From Limnohabitans sp. Bal53 (GTDB lineage: Bacteria > Pseudomonadota > Gammaproteobacteria > Burkholderiales > Burkholderiaceae_C), in assembly GCF_003063355.1 (NCBI RefSeq), contig NZ_NESH01000001.1, positions 1 through 64,000 of the forward strand: DNA of 64,000 nucleotides, written 5' to 3'. This document shows positions 50,701 to 56,703 of the stretch, piece by piece. Below the pieces are notes generated by a model that worked only from the letters and a program-made list of their open reading frames with translations, was not told the DNA's origin and searched no databases. Made by a program: the position numbers and the translations under genes. Position 1 is the stretch's first letter. Each line of letters opens with the position of its first letter.

Positions 50701-50727
50701 CGTAGCCCCAACACCAATCGTTACCAT
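38743..50727 (-). CDS. Giant multi-RTX exoprotein (about 3994 aa)
   Basis: Start set at ATG 50727: GGAG stands nine bases upstream. An ATG five codons earlier (50742) has no Shine-Dalgarno. Residues about 15-540 are four copies of a roughly 136-aa unit with the phrases DVTVP.G..YIAS, P.H.FS....PS.WAT and QGPLR; I do not recognise this domain. A linker domain follows (about 550-650, FADGESALFEGVDG), then about eighteen RTX modules, each made of nonapeptides (GGAGNDxLxG), a DxVxYxGxxxRYxI strand and a closing LxNVExLxFxD strand. The C terminus has GGAGADYFVF.DGNGNDAV and an acidic, hydrophobic tail, as in type I secretion substrates. No enzymatic motif was seen, so a surface layer, adhesin or scaffold is likelier than a toxin. 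Upstream is an AT-rich region and an IS5 element; downstream is the 808-aa gene. Confidence 0.9.
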   Translation of the reverse strand: MVTIGVGATAQGSAVNGGGGYSEFQDLGNSDVTVPEGWVYIASVVWTEGSILGTVPLHLFSDAADLTPSFWATNAPRSAGEVGQGPLKVSPQGLILQAVDQTGALIDVVTVPYESNASGQLVGLYPVMDGNAPPIQINVDGPAPDPALVADASMYSDFQIQDYSDVTVPNGLTYIASALSGARAAAGAAPIHMFSSTNDTVPSYWATSVTEANGLPAQGPLRIDGKDMVLQVTTASGETMDVARVAVALDNGEIVGLYKVAATGSVASQALMINVDGPAPDPALVADASLYGDFQTQDYSDVTVPSGLTYIASTLSGARAAAGAAPIHMFSSTNDTVPSYWATSVTEANGLPAQGPLRIDGTDMVLQVTTASGETMDVARVAVALDNGEIVGLYKVAATGSVASQALMINVAEPAPIDTSNPYGDFQYMSTDDVAVPQDWTYIGSIDRTLTGAGPLHMFSSTGDAVPSYWATSKTEASGQPAQGPLRVENGTVVLQVLGDDNVPVDVKVVAYAADTSGQIVGLYRGATGTTGGQNFADGESALFEGVDGLVHAQVALPEQVTGVAESGRLKLVMYPDAHTIYVDAAKLNLSVDHHSVSFTIDTSSLPGDYQPYLLVAVFPDGLLTGVSGDQKFAWRVPRDGSVLWDVGDVLFLDRSGNDSWSGDGEANWYDGSTGNDTVDGAGGNDELRGGDGDDEINGGAGDDTLQGGAGNDTLDGGVGSRDLAGYWPDSQSQWTLSRQGLDTLLTNNVSGEVDVLRGIEQISFSDAFINLAPSLNYEARNEWESNNIQGTDYDDVIDADALHSASTKYERDWIEAGQGNDLVNGGAGGDQIVGGAGNDTIDGGDQSYVERLTGVMDPWQLENRVQYSTKAKFYDITKSLDDDGSVTGQEGAVYFTVADTRTDAQDGVDVVFNIDALQFSDKEVRLSPQVWVDKLWTITTDGGSSEIVRGVNIDGNNFGETLGAVPGDGGLASAFVGSDRLNGGHGNDQLYGGAGGDTLRGNKGNDTLNGGANTDAAAEDRNMWTPNGRDGVDVAEYSGKFERYAIERNTDNSFTVTDSKAGGDGEDVLIDVEVLRFADMEVNLAVVGRANYSWDGSTNTKSLMDYNWEGTEWDDSINVSALELTLNLVWRDTVRDGAGDDYINTGGGDDAIVVGEGNDTIDGGTGNDWVSYDAASTRFTITRQVQDGESVYTVVDKLPLEFGGLGTDRITHVESLNFSDGGLRLNVSVNAGGGTQNNIEGTSFGDVINTAELMALSQGADGVALVGGELAVASFAWPGVTLVEGAQYLVKLVQVFYYMPNGAPTITPTTRYNPNTRQQEEISITLTVVDGKLTGEYLLRDIHFGDLSAQLFALDGQNQPSSEPLGIQPLRLTASRDWVNTGSGDDVIFTGDGGDQIQDAAGNDFYDGGADGQTGDSWQDQDMVTFSGARKRYVVETLKYSDLAADSASKALIDEHYTNPESRPSTLVVVTDRLPAEAGGQGVNTLVNVERLQFSDEAVELGVRVNPWKADPMGGAGGWVGTNGFDGGIQGDLIDASQYEEGGALYNPDQPWQSNQDQLQGNDGNDTLMGGAGADRLRGGKGDDVLDGGSNASSPENLAAGLGETYDTAEFSYSIARAVVSFYREASDQDAGPRFDDTGRLATHGAYVKSSFYDPDGFVVVDDRYTAAMGGEGRDVLRDIEALSFSDAWERLGANYSEYSQSNWIWDNAAQQNIEVQVTQRNAWGSRFGDLIQGGGNAQNWLDGQAGDDYLVGGGLRDELVGGAGNDTLDGGGNPDVNPDTPWDTWSTYDVARFSADRAQFAITKMVDDSTVTGVDAQIYYLVEHLIPGALGGLGTDIVLNIERLQFTSGDLQLMPKIEENKDTGQLNFNGSDFWDNITGKAGNDWIDGQSGDDTIAAGAGDDYVKGGAGDDAIDLGAGNDQVSEGAGHDTIDGGAGWDTVKYDESVARYTVQVRASGDDALLATFQLGEVQAGTSQLGSGVYRQSLVAEPGSGYTAYDPTTMYVQVTDSLASSYGGDGVDRLTNVETLSFEDGSLFLAPTTLMVGVVSIDKLQGVTLPDGVSQTDQTDGMVAINVAFAAGDFGVKTAKAIDSEWLNGVMSTDGTMAGDTLVGADRSGESGGPADWLRGWGGNDELQAGLGNDTLEGGRGNDTLIGGAHGSDSWDWNAGDVAWYEGAKARFDIQAWINGSTLVVDLASVKNLSEASFDTVSGHLRPEALGMSDGEVDFSLVSTSVGFGADVLQGVERIRFSDGEINLSVRDDSWTNFYMDPETQEQIDVVRHNYTGSFLSDLILGTNGGDQFDGRGGDDTIDGGVESPDLPGYEWDKLDIVRYEGAKIRYQIEGVLVDVAQNYLVVDAADATGSEVFGLRITDLLPANAGGTGSDLLVNVERVEFAASANSGGDTSISIKPEVNYYEDWSVSVEEGQTRPMSMHVRGTDFSDALKGTPNNDWMSGGAGDDALNGGKGGDEFEGGAGNDTLMGGADSDPDQWGWVRKDVARYNAPMDRFEIESFEQDGQLWLRVSDLLPADDPASLGVDVLRGVESLAFNDRWVDIAVQKWTWEDWRGFSNVNQEGTVFADEISGGTTLVDGEELDDRDFIRGGAGDDVLRGNGNGDEIEGGAGNDLIDGGANGSSGESWSDQDTVRFQGNASQYDVQKLTATGDSTSGALHLGGVAIAAITDGVISFTGSNLNATLVSQITKAHSKFDWFDGTHAQAWVVADHLDEDMGGEGTDIVFNAEQIQFRDGPLELEARVDSSDWNQDGLVDWANVQGTSGNDSLTLAEVATLAKREVTQLTQTRIDIDLRGGDDVYIGGDGGESIRTGAGNDYVDGGANIGSDPWGGQMRDEVRFEGRIDRYNLIDVSLSFDAEGNAVALSTSVPDITIEGVTISAVAGKLTTLVLEDLNAAVANMIIYAPEGASTVQGWLIADRLPAAFEGSGVDALVNVEALAFSDRWLPLEMQVWYNRDWRSEYDEVPWEERPIVGAGVDGTSIGDRIGYNPDVASPVYDYSGDDNLRGNDGDDTIDGGAGGDWISGGQGNDWIDGGANGERDEWGNVRMDQVQYDGEFDRYVITANVDGSITVQDSDSDGDGTDTLWNVEALSFSDRYVRLGVETWVNQDPQTKKVLSVNITGSMLSDNIDVAMLSAQDLQGARHWIDGADGDDILIGGAGPDDLQGGSGDDTIDGGANGVDEWGNPGFDVAHYEGSETRYTLQYSDDEGVTWLDDNPNTEGVWVQVTDSLSADEGGLGVDLLKGIEAIAFWDRFVMLKASRNVLDLDGDGTPDNAEVLGTDGNDSLSGSTTNDRLDGAKGDDTLFGADGGDVLRGGAGDDTLDGGADGLDASGRVLIDVAQYDGNMADYVIIPTESGGFTVEDNATVNGDEGLDALVNIEGIQFADRFVSLKVEVSSNDVNGDGDVDQIEMRGLDLAGAGDNLVPLEGLAGIAYRMMGGFGDDTLSGSALNDVFEGGAGADSITGGEGRDRARYSGDYAEYVVTQPVEEGGVFTVTHGSDGVDGLDTLVSVEELVFADRVYQVLAQGQTATVTSLDIDSDGNRKVDTRFSNGTDGGDSITGQAGLINYIDGGLGNDTLTGGDLGDEFKPGAGNNVIDGGPNIGLDAAGNSFVDRVKYAGLQEDYSVTTLQESRFTISGAVEVGDILSVNLAGKTVFYKATSTDLAATVSAFAEQIQSAVASSDTVFTAQTEVLTGSAVEVVLQGEDMIFAVNPSVANGSQAVSGSFAVEGANQSGSSLLVADASNLLLGMSVSYTVAGSGDNDPVAYGPYKITGISGQTLQLNQSLGASPAAGAPLTVSAANPDTQPTTLSEVTVDRWIRVFQGLENQDELRGIEQIVFGDGVLDLSPIQFETSTWGTTGIESLINTIGTAFADLFKASGDNEVLNGGAGADYFVFQDGNGNDAVADFQAGSQGDVMALNLGPNDSDGLNGTGVNSVAELISLGAQRGNDVYFDLGQGNSVTLTGVRLTDLVDSNFDVMANI
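49501..50316 (-). repeat. Two tandem 408-bp repeats (136 aa each) in the N-terminal part of the giant RTX gene
   Basis: Copy A 49501-49908 and copy B 49909-50316 are nearly identical, with a few substitutions (for example ATGTCTG/ATGTCTT and TGTCGATG/TGCCGATG). They encode two of the four N-terminal units of unknown fold. The outer two units are more diverged, so the inner pair is the youngest duplication. Confidence 0.93.
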
Positions 50728-50834
50728 GGTCACTGACTCCATTAAATAATGAATTAAATTTTACTTAATTAATTTATTCTACAAATTAATTAAACTATCA
50801 CTGATTCATTTTGACAGATTACTAAAATGATTAC
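50728..50834 (-). promoter_or_regulatory. AT-rich 5' flank and presumed promoter of the giant RTX gene
   Basis: From 50743 to 50834 the sequence is very AT-rich, with several TTAATTAA/AATTAATT tracts, in contrast to the GC-rich genes on either side. On the - strand a TAGAAT can serve as -10, but no good -35 is spaced from it. The IS5 element begins only about 110 bases from the start codon, so it may have removed upstream control sites or supply its own promoter. AT tracts of this kind often attract H-NS/MvaT-like silencers (inference). Confidence 0.4.
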
Positions 50835-50837
50835 TAG

Positions 50838-52037
50838 GGATGGTCTGCATAACCCCCGCCACAACGCGAGTTGATGCGTGAATGTTCACATGGCGAAACT
50901 AGAACTGAATTGGCCGTCGATTTCCCGTTTTTCAGGCTGCAAGGCCTGCGCTTTTGGGCCTTCGCCCACGCTGCAGGCGCACTCATGCCTGCGCCCCCTG
51001 CAATATTCGTCTACGCACCATCCACAAATTCGACAGCGCAAACATCACGAGCAACTGGTTGGTGTTTTTGGCCAAGCCCCGGTAACGCGCCCTGCGATGT
51101 CCGAATTGACACTTGATCACCCGAAACGTGTGCTCTACCTTGGCTCGGATGCTGGCCTTGAGTTTTTCCAGCTTGTCGCGCAACGCGTGACTGGGTTTGG
51201 TTTTGTTCAGCGTTTTGCGCTTGCCCGGCATCATGGCTATTTGCCAATCCACACCCGGGAGCTGCTTTTGGATCTCTTCGCGCTTTTCAACGCCCCGGTA
51301 ACCCGAGTCGGCAAAGACCATTTCCTCCTCGCCGTGCAGCAAGGCATGCGCTTGGGTGATGTCGTGAGCGTTGGCCGCAGTGGTTGTGACCGTGTGCACC
51401 AAACCCGATTGAGCGTCCACACCAATGTGGGCCTTCATGCCAAAGTGCCATTGGTTGCCCTTCTTGGTTTGATGCATCTCAGGGTCTCGCTCGCCCTTGT
51501 CGTTTTTGGTCGAACAAGGCGCGGCAATCAACGTAGCGTCCACCACAGTACCGGTCTTGAGCATCAGACCGCGATCGATCAGTTTGGCGTTGACAGTGGC
51601 CAGAATCTGCTGACCCAACCCATTCGCTTCAAGCATGTGGCGCTGACTTGGGGTTTTGCCAAACCGCAGGATAGTGGTTTCGTCAGGCAAACGGGTCATG
51701 CCAGCGTCCAGGTGAGCAAACTCTTGGTACAGCGGGATGTCATGCAACGCCTCTTCCATGGCGGGGTCGGAGTGGCCAAAGAACTGCTGGAGCAGGTGTA
51801 TGCGCAGCATCACTTCTGTGGCAAACGGAGGCCGACCGGTCTTGCCCGCAGGCGCGTAAGGTGCAATCAACGACAACAACTCAGATCACGGGATCACCAG
51901 GTTCATCTCATCGAGAAATTCCCGCTTGCGCGTGCGCTTGGTGACAAGCTCAAATCCAGTGGTGGCAAGGCTCATTTGTTTCATGACTTAACTGTCTCAA
52001 ATCAGGCCGTCACGGGGCTGACTTTTGCAGACTTTCC
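50838..52037 (-). mobile_element. IS5-family insertion sequence, 1200 bp, with CTAG target duplication
   Basis: The left end GGATGGTCTGCATAA (50838) and the reverse complement of the right end GGAAAGTCTGCAAAA (to 52037) match at 12 of 15 bases. Both ends are flanked by CTAG (50834-50837 and 52038-52041), the short palindromic target typical of the IS5 group. Length of 1200 bp and one long transposase frame also fit. It separates the giant RTX gene's promoter region from the tRNA-Ser/lysC region. Confidence 0.92.
50983..51984 (-). pseudogene. IS5-family transposase with in-frame TGA
   Basis: The frame starts MKQMSLATTGFELVTKR at 51984 and ends at 50983 (334 codons). At 51886-51888 there is TGA where the family reads Trp in IPWSELLSLIAPYAP, so a TGG-to-TGA change is likely. 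The rest is intact and shows DDE residues in VVDATLIAAP, FADSGYRG and VEHTFRVIK. Translation could only restart at TTG 51879, which would lose the N-terminal DNA-binding part. The element is probably immobile unless helped by another copy. Confidence 0.85.
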
Positions 52038-52041
52038 CTAG

Positions 52042-52412
52042 TTATGATCTGCCAAACGCCAAGGCACTTGAGTGCAAAGCCTCAGTCCTGATGGATGAAG
52101 TTGACGCGTAACGCCTTGATGCCAGTTCCCAGAAGCGGCGATCGAACCTAAATTCCCTGAAGTGAAAATGGTACGCCCTTATTGGCAAGCACGTAGCCGA
52201 TGGATGGAACCAGAATGAAATCGTGGGGGTGGGGGTACGGTGGGGTCTTCGGGTTGGAGATTTTTCCTATCACTTACAAACAAGTCTAACGATCAGTTCG
52301 TAGGGCCCCTGCACTTGGCATCACGTCTGCGACTGAATTTATTGGACCACAAACCTTTATGGCAAAGCGACAACCCATTGGTGGGTTAATAGGTGGGTAA
52401 GCAACTCAAAAA
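52042..52412. other. Non-coding stretch between IS5 element and tRNA-Ser terminator
   Basis: No frame here looks coding on either strand. The one clear structure is a G-rich tract at 52225-52253 (runs of 5, 5, 4 and 3 G with loops of 1, 6 and 5 bases), which fits a G-quadruplex pattern on the + strand. The segment lies 3' of a tRNA-Ser gene, a common integration site, but I could not recognise an integrase remnant or an att repeat. Confidence 0.5.
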
Positions 52413-52448
52413 AGAAAAAGCCCTAAGTAAATTAATTACTTAGGGCTT
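52411..52448 (-). terminator. Rho-independent terminator of the tRNA-Ser transcript
   Basis: A perfect 13-bp inverted repeat, AAGCCCTAAGTAA (52418-52430) and TTACTTAGGGCTT (52436-52448), with a 5-base loop. Read on the - strand it is followed by TTTTTCTTTTTTG. It begins four bases past the 3' end of the tRNA, so it ends that transcript, and possibly any reading through from lysC. Confidence 0.9.
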
Positions 52449-52452
52449 ATCT

Positions 52453-52545
52453 TGGCGGAAACGGAGGGATTCGAACCCTCGATGAGGCTCTACACCCCAT
52501 ACTCCCTTAGCAGGGGAGCACCTTCGGCCACTCGGTCACGTTTCC
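52453..52545 (-). tRNA. tRNA-Ser (anticodon GCU)
   Basis: 93 nt including an encoded CCA. Acceptor stem GGAAACG pairs with CGTTTCC; the anticodon arm CTCCC-CTGCTAA-GGGAG gives GCU (52509-52511 on the + strand as AGC); a long variable arm and the GGTTCGAAT T loop are as expected for class II tRNA-Ser. It decodes AGC/AGU. It lies 18 bases downstream of lysC on the same strand. Confidence 0.98.
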
Positions 52546-52563
52546 AGTGGATTAGATTATAGC

Positions 52564-53826
52564 TCAGGCTTGGTCCAGATCGAAGGCTTTGTGCAGAGCG
52601 CGCACAGCCAATTCCATGTATTTTTCGTCGATCACGACCGAGGTTTTGATTTCGGAAGTCGAGATCATTTGGATGTTGATGCCCTCTTCGCTCAAGCTGC
52701 GGAACATCTTGCTGGCCACACCCACATGGCTGCGCATGCCGATGCCGACGATGGACACTTTGCAGATCTTGGCGTCACCCGACACTTCAGCTGCGCCCAA
52801 AGAGGGCAGCACTTTTTCCTTGAGCAGGTCAATGGTTTTGGCGTAGTCGTTGCGGTGCACGGTGAAGCTGAAGTCGGTCTTGCCGTCTTTGCTCAGGTTC
52901 TGGATGATCACATCGACTTCGATGTTGGCATCGGCCACAGCGCCCAAAATTTGGTAGGCGATGCCAGGCTTGTCGGGCACGCCCAACACAGAGATTTTGG
53001 CTTCGTCGCGGTTGAATGCGATGCCGGAAACGACGGCTTGTTCCATTTGTTCGTCTTCCTCAAAAGTGATCAGGGTGCCGGATGCGGCTTCTTCGTTGAT
53101 GTCGATGTCCCAAGGCGTGAAGCTCGAGAGCACACGCATGGGCACTTTGTACTTGCCCGCAAATTCCACCGAGCGGATCTGCAGAACCTTAGAGCCCAGT
53201 GACGCCATCTCCAGCATCTCTTCAAAGCTCACCGTGTGCAAGCGACGGGCTTCGGGCACCACGCGCGGGTCGGTGGTGTAGACGCCGTCCACATCGGTGT
53301 AGATCAGGCATTCGTCGGCTTTGAGGGCCGCAGCAACAGCCACGGCCGAAGTGTCTGAGCCGCCACGACCGAGCGTGGTGATGTTGCCGTTGTCGTCCAC
53401 ACCTTGAAAGCCGGTGATGATGACCACCTTGCCGGCATTCAGATCGGCCATGACCTTTTGGTCATCGATGGACTGGATGCGGGCTTTGGTGAAGGCGTCG
53501 TTGGTTTTGATGGCCACTTGCCAGCCGGCGTAGCTGACCGAGGGCTGACCTTCGGATTGCAAAGCAATGGCCAAAAGCGCCGACGACGCCTGCTCTCCGG
53601 TGGAGGCGAGCATGTCGAGTTCGCGGCTGTAAGCGGTGCCGGGTTTGGCGGGCGCCAACTCTTTGGCCAGGCCCAGCAAGCGGTTGGTTTCACCGCTCAT
53701 GGCACTGGGAACCACCACGATTTGGTGGCCAGCACGGGCCCATTTGGCCACGCGCTTGGCGACATTGCGGATGCGCTCGGTCGAGCCCATCGAGGTGCCG
53801 CCGTATTTGTGAACGATCAAAGCCAT
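52564..53826 (-). CDS. lysC: Aspartate kinase
   Basis: 420 aa from ATG 53826, the normal start ([15 protein letters not shown]); an upstream in-frame ATG at 53886 would add 20 atypical residues. It phosphorylates aspartate, the first step toward lysine/diaminopimelate, threonine and methionine. The kinase domain shows KYGGTSMGS at the N terminus and [16 protein letters not shown] near residue 150; two ACT domains (from about 265; [16 protein letters not shown] and [19 protein letters not shown]) give amino-acid feedback control. Length and layout are those of the monofunctional betaproteobacterial enzyme. tRNA-Ser follows 18 bases downstream. Confidence 0.97.
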   Translation of the reverse strand: MALIVHKYGGTSMGSTERIRNVAKRVAKWARAGHQIVVVPSAMSGETNRLLGLAKELAPAKPGTAYSRELDMLASTGEQASSALLAIALQSEGQPSVSYAGWQVAIKTNDAFTKARIQSIDDQKVMADLNAGKVVIITGFQGVDDNGNITTLGRGGSDTSAVAVAAALKADECLIYTDVDGVYTTDPRVVPEARRLHTVSFEEMLEMASLGSKVLQIRSVEFAGKYKVPMRVLSSFTPWDIDINEEAASGTLITFEEDEQMEQAVVSGIAFNRDEAKISVLGVPDKPGIAYQILGAVADANIEVDVIIQNLSKDGKTDFSFTVHRNDYAKTIDLLKEKVLPSLGAAEVSGDAKICKVSIVGIGMRSHVGVASKMFRSLSEEGINIQMISTSEIKTSVVIDEKYMELAVRALHKAFDLDQA

Positions 53827-54031
53827 GTGTAGTTTGGGTAAAAGAAAAAAGCGGATGTAGCGCAGCAAATTATTGGGACGCCGCACTCCCGGTGTTCAAA
53901 GGGGGGAGCCCCAGCAAAACTTGTCGATTGTATCAACGGGGCTGACGCGTACATGACCCGCCAGGTCCTTAGGCCAGACTTGTCCAAACACTGGGGTCCA
54001 CGCGCGCGGCCGCGCGCATTGGCTGGTGGTT

Positions 54032-54988
54032 TCAGCAGGCCAAGAATGACAACCCTGCGCCGTAGCGCTCCACAAAGCCCTGCCCCACTTTCAAGTGAAG
54101 ACGGTGCCCCCGCGTGGTGCAGGCCGCCACCTGGTCGAGCAACTCGTGCAGCTGCGCGGTGCTGGGCGTGGTGGCGTGGAGCTGGCGCAGCCAGTGGCGC
54201 AACACCAGCGCTTGGCGGGCGCGACTGAGCTGCTGCAGGGCGTGGATGCGAGGGGGCACACCGACTTGCGCCAGGTCTTGCGCCGCCACTTCGTTCAACA
54301 CCTCTTGGGCTTGGGCGGCATGGGCGGCGCTGCGGGCAAAGGTCTCGCGAAAAGCGGGCAAGGCCTCGGCCAGCGCAGGCAAGACACGGGCGCGGATGCG
54401 GTTGCGGGTGAACTTCTCGTCGGCATTGCTGGGGTCTTCCACCCAGGTTTGTCCCTGACTTTGCAACCATTCGCGCAAACTCGCACCCGGCACACCCAAC
54501 CACGGGCGGTGCCATGCCAGACCCTGCCGCTGCCAGTGCGCGGGCATGCTGGCCAAACCGGGCAGGCCTGCGCCTCGCGACAAGGCAATCAACAAGGTTT
54601 CGATCTGATCGTCGGCATGCTGCGCCAAAACGATATCGCGCACCTCGGGCCATTCGGTCTTGACGGCTTCGGCCAGCGCGGCGTAACGGGCTTGGCGCGC
54701 TGCGTCTTCGGGGCTTTGGCCTGATGCGTGGCCTGCCTGAACTCGGCGCACGGTCAGCGGCACCCCCAGGACCACACACAAGGCGCGGCAATGCGACTCA
54801 AAGCCATCGGCAGCGGCCTGCAGGCCATGGTGGATGTGCACCGCCCTCACCTGCCCTGGCCAACGCTGTGAGCAAGCCAGGAGCAGTGCGGTGGAGTCGG
54901 CCCCGCCACTGAAGGCGACTGCAAAAGGAAGGCCCGGGCTGAAACCAGCCAAGGCCTGCTCGGGAGGGGCTGCCCGGTGCGCTGCCAT
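54032..54988 (-). CDS. tilS: tRNA(Ile)-lysidine synthetase
   Basis: 318 aa from ATG 54988. The frame is open far into accA, but that extension is out of frame with accA's real protein and is not coding. TilS makes lysidine at C34 of tRNA-Ile(CAU) with ATP. The P-loop AFSGGADSTALLL and the LAQHADDQIETLLIALSRGAG and FTRNRIRARVLPAL motifs are present. At 318 aa it is shorter than the 430-aa E. coli form, with at most a small C-terminal domain. It lies 40 bases downstream of accA, the same order as in other Burkholderiales. Confidence 0.95.
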   Translation of the reverse strand: MAAHRAAPPEQALAGFSPGLPFAVAFSGGADSTALLLACSQRWPGQVRAVHIHHGLQAAADGFESHCRALCVVLGVPLTVRRVQAGHASGQSPEDAARQARYAALAEAVKTEWPEVRDIVLAQHADDQIETLLIALSRGAGLPGLASMPAHWQRQGLAWHRPWLGVPGASLREWLQSQGQTWVEDPSNADEKFTRNRIRARVLPALAEALPAFRETFARSAAHAAQAQEVLNEVAAQDLAQVGVPPRIHALQQLSRARQALVLRHWLRQLHATTPSTAQLHELLDQVAACTTRGHRLHLKVGQGFVERYGAGLSFLAC

Positions 54989-55028
54989 GGGTAAAGCCTG
55001 CGGCTGCTCAGCGGGATTCAAAACGGAT

Positions 55029-56003
55029 TTATTTACCCGCTTTGGTGTCGGTGAAGCGGCCGTAGCTGTTGAGGCGCTCGTAGCGGCGCTCGAGCAGTTC
55101 TTTGGGTTTGAGATCGGCCACCTGCCGCCAGGCATCGCCCAAAGCGCGCTTGAGGAAAGACACCATTTGGTGCGTGTCACGGTGGGCACCGCCCACAGGC
55201 TCGTTAACGATCTTGTCCACCAGACCCAGGGCCTTGAGACGGTGGGCGGTGATGCCCAACGCATCGGCTGCCACTTCGGCTTTTTCGCTGGTTTTCCAAA
55301 GAATGGAAGCGCAACCTTCGGGGCTGATGACCGAATAGACCGAGTACTGCAGCATCAAGACCTGGTCTGCCACCGAAATGGCCAAGGCACCGCCGGAGCC
55401 GCCTTCACCGATGATGGTCGTGATGATCGGGACTTCGAGCTGCGCCATCTCGAAAATATTGCGGCCAATGGCTTCAGATTGGCCGCGCTCTTCGGCGTCA
55501 ATGCCGGGGTAGGCACCCGGCGTGTCCACAAAAGTGAAGACGGGCAACTTGAATTTTTCGGCGGTCTTCATGAGGCGCAGCGCTTTGCGGTAGCCCTCGG
55601 GCTTGCTCATGCCGAAATTGCGCAGAGTGCGCTCTTTGGTGTCGCGCCCTTTTTGCTGGCCCAGCACCATGCAGGCTTGCCCATTGAAGCGGGCCAGGCC
55701 GCCCACTATCGACAAATCGTCGGCAAAGTGGCGGTCGCCGTGCATCTCGACAAAGTCGGTAAAGATGCCGTGGATGTAGTCCAGTGTGTAAGGCCGCTCG
55801 GGGTGGCGAGAGATTTTGGTGACCTGCCAAGGGCTCAGGTCGCTGTAGATGTCTTTGGTCAGTTGCTGGCTTTTTTTGCTCAGCTGCTCGATTTCGAGGG
55901 TGATGTCCACCGCCGACTCGCTTTGCACATAGCGCAACTCTTCGATCTTGGCTTCGAGTTCGGCAACGGGTTGCTCAAAGTCGAGAAATGTTTTTTTGGC
56001 CAA
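55029..56003 (-). CDS. accA: Acetyl-CoA carboxylase carboxyltransferase subunit alpha
   Basis: 324 aa from TTG 56003, chosen because GAGGAG stands seven bases upstream and the protein then begins with [20 protein letters not shown], as the family does; the longer frame to 56195 has no family match. It forms the carboxyltransferase with AccD, moving the carboxyl group from biotin to acetyl-CoA in fatty-acid synthesis. Seen: [34 protein letters not shown] and [11 protein letters not shown], the CoA and biotin binding loops. Lies between the glycosylase gene and tilS on the same strand and is likely part of a cysS-alkA-accA-tilS operon. Confidence 0.97.
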   Translation of the reverse strand: MAKKTFLDFEQPVAELEAKIEELRYVQSESAVDITLEIEQLSKKSQQLTKDIYSDLSPWQVTKISRHPERPYTLDYIHGIFTDFVEMHGDRHFADDLSIVGGLARFNGQACMVLGQQKGRDTKERTLRNFGMSKPEGYRKALRLMKTAEKFKLPVFTFVDTPGAYPGIDAEERGQSEAIGRNIFEMAQLEVPIITTIIGEGGSGGALAISVADQVLMLQYSVYSVISPEGCASILWKTSEKAEVAADALGITAHRLKALGLVDKIVNEPVGGAHRDTHQMVSFLKRALGDAWRQVADLKPKELLERRYERLNSYGRFTDTKAGK

Positions 56004-56052
56004 GTTTGACTCCTCTCTGTTCAGTTTCCGGGTAGACGCAGCGTCCAGCCCC

Positions 56053-56703
56053 TCAATACGCCACCGGCACGGGGTCCAATGAGCGCCAAATATACCAAGT
56101 TGCCACAGTCGAATACGGGCTCCAGGCCTGAGCAACCTCACGGGCGTCGCTGCGGCTGACGGGCTCGCCAGAGAAATAGTTGCGGCTGATGCCATTGATC
56201 AGGCCCACATCGTCAAGCGGCAGCACATTGGGTCGCAACAGGTGAAAGATCAGGAACATCTCGGCCGTCCAACGGCCAATGCCTCGTATCGCCACCAACT
56301 CATCAATGATGGCCTCGTCATCCATCTCTTGCCATGCCTTCACGTGCACCGCACCCGAGCTGAAGTGCACCGCCAGATCGACCAGGTACTCAACCTTTCG
56401 GGCTGACAAACCGGCCGCGCGCATGTCGTCCACTTTGAGTTTCAGCACAGCGGCAGGCGTGAGCCGTTTGGTCAAGGCCGAAAAACGGTCCCACACCGAT
56501 TGCGCGGCCTTGACCGAAATTTGTTGCCCAACAATCGAGCGGGCCAAGGTCACAAACGCATCGCCCCGGGTTTCGAGAATGGCATCGCCAAACTGGGGGA
56601 TGAGTTTTTTCATGACCCGGTCTTTTCTGGCCAGGTGTGCACAGGCCTCTGCCCAATAAGCGGGCGTGACAGGGATCACCTCCAGGCTGGGGCTGAGCGT
56701 CAC
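56053..56703 (-). CDS. DNA-3-methyladenine glycosylase II-like (HhH-GPD family)
   Basis: 216 aa. GTG start at 56703 overlaps the cysS stop by four bases (GTGA), so translation is coupled. It removes alkylated bases from DNA as the first step of base excision repair. The helix-hairpin-helix [16 protein letters not shown] is followed by LPLDDVGL, whose second Asp is the expected catalytic residue; [13 protein letters not shown] is the family's N-terminal motif. No C-terminal Cys cluster, so no iron-sulfur site as in EndoIII. It is closer to the short AlkA type than to the fused E. coli AlkA. Confidence 0.92.
   Translation of the reverse strand: MTLSPSLEVIPVTPAYWAEACAHLARKDRVMKKLIPQFGDAILETRGDAFVTLARSIVGQQISVKAAQSVWDRFSALTKRLTPAAVLKLKVDDMRAAGLSARKVEYLVDLAVHFSSGAVHVKAWQEMDDEAIIDELVAIRGIGRWTAEMFLIFHLLRPNVLPLDDVGLINGISRNYFSGEPVSRSDAREVAQAWSPYSTVATWYIWRSLDPVPVAY

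Noticed and set aside
38743..50727. Polyketide, toxin or polymorphic-toxin function for the giant RTX protein
   Set aside because: No acyltransferase, adenylate cyclase, MARTX effector or toxin-domain motif was seen, and no HlyC-like acyltransferase gene is nearby.
50878..52041. 387-aa + strand frame across the IS5 element
   Set aside because: It is the shadow of the transposase on the other strand.
52042..52412. Possible prophage or island attachment remnant next to tRNA-Ser
   Set aside because: No integrase fragment and no repeated tRNA 3' end could be found.
54989..55264. Upstream extension of the tilS frame into accA
   Set aside because: It overlaps accA coding sequence in another frame and has no TilS similarity; ATG 54988 gives the normal N terminus.
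56004..56195. Upstream extension of the accA frame
   Set aside because: The family's N terminus starts at TTG 56003, which has a strong Shine-Dalgarno; the extra 64 residues look non-coding.
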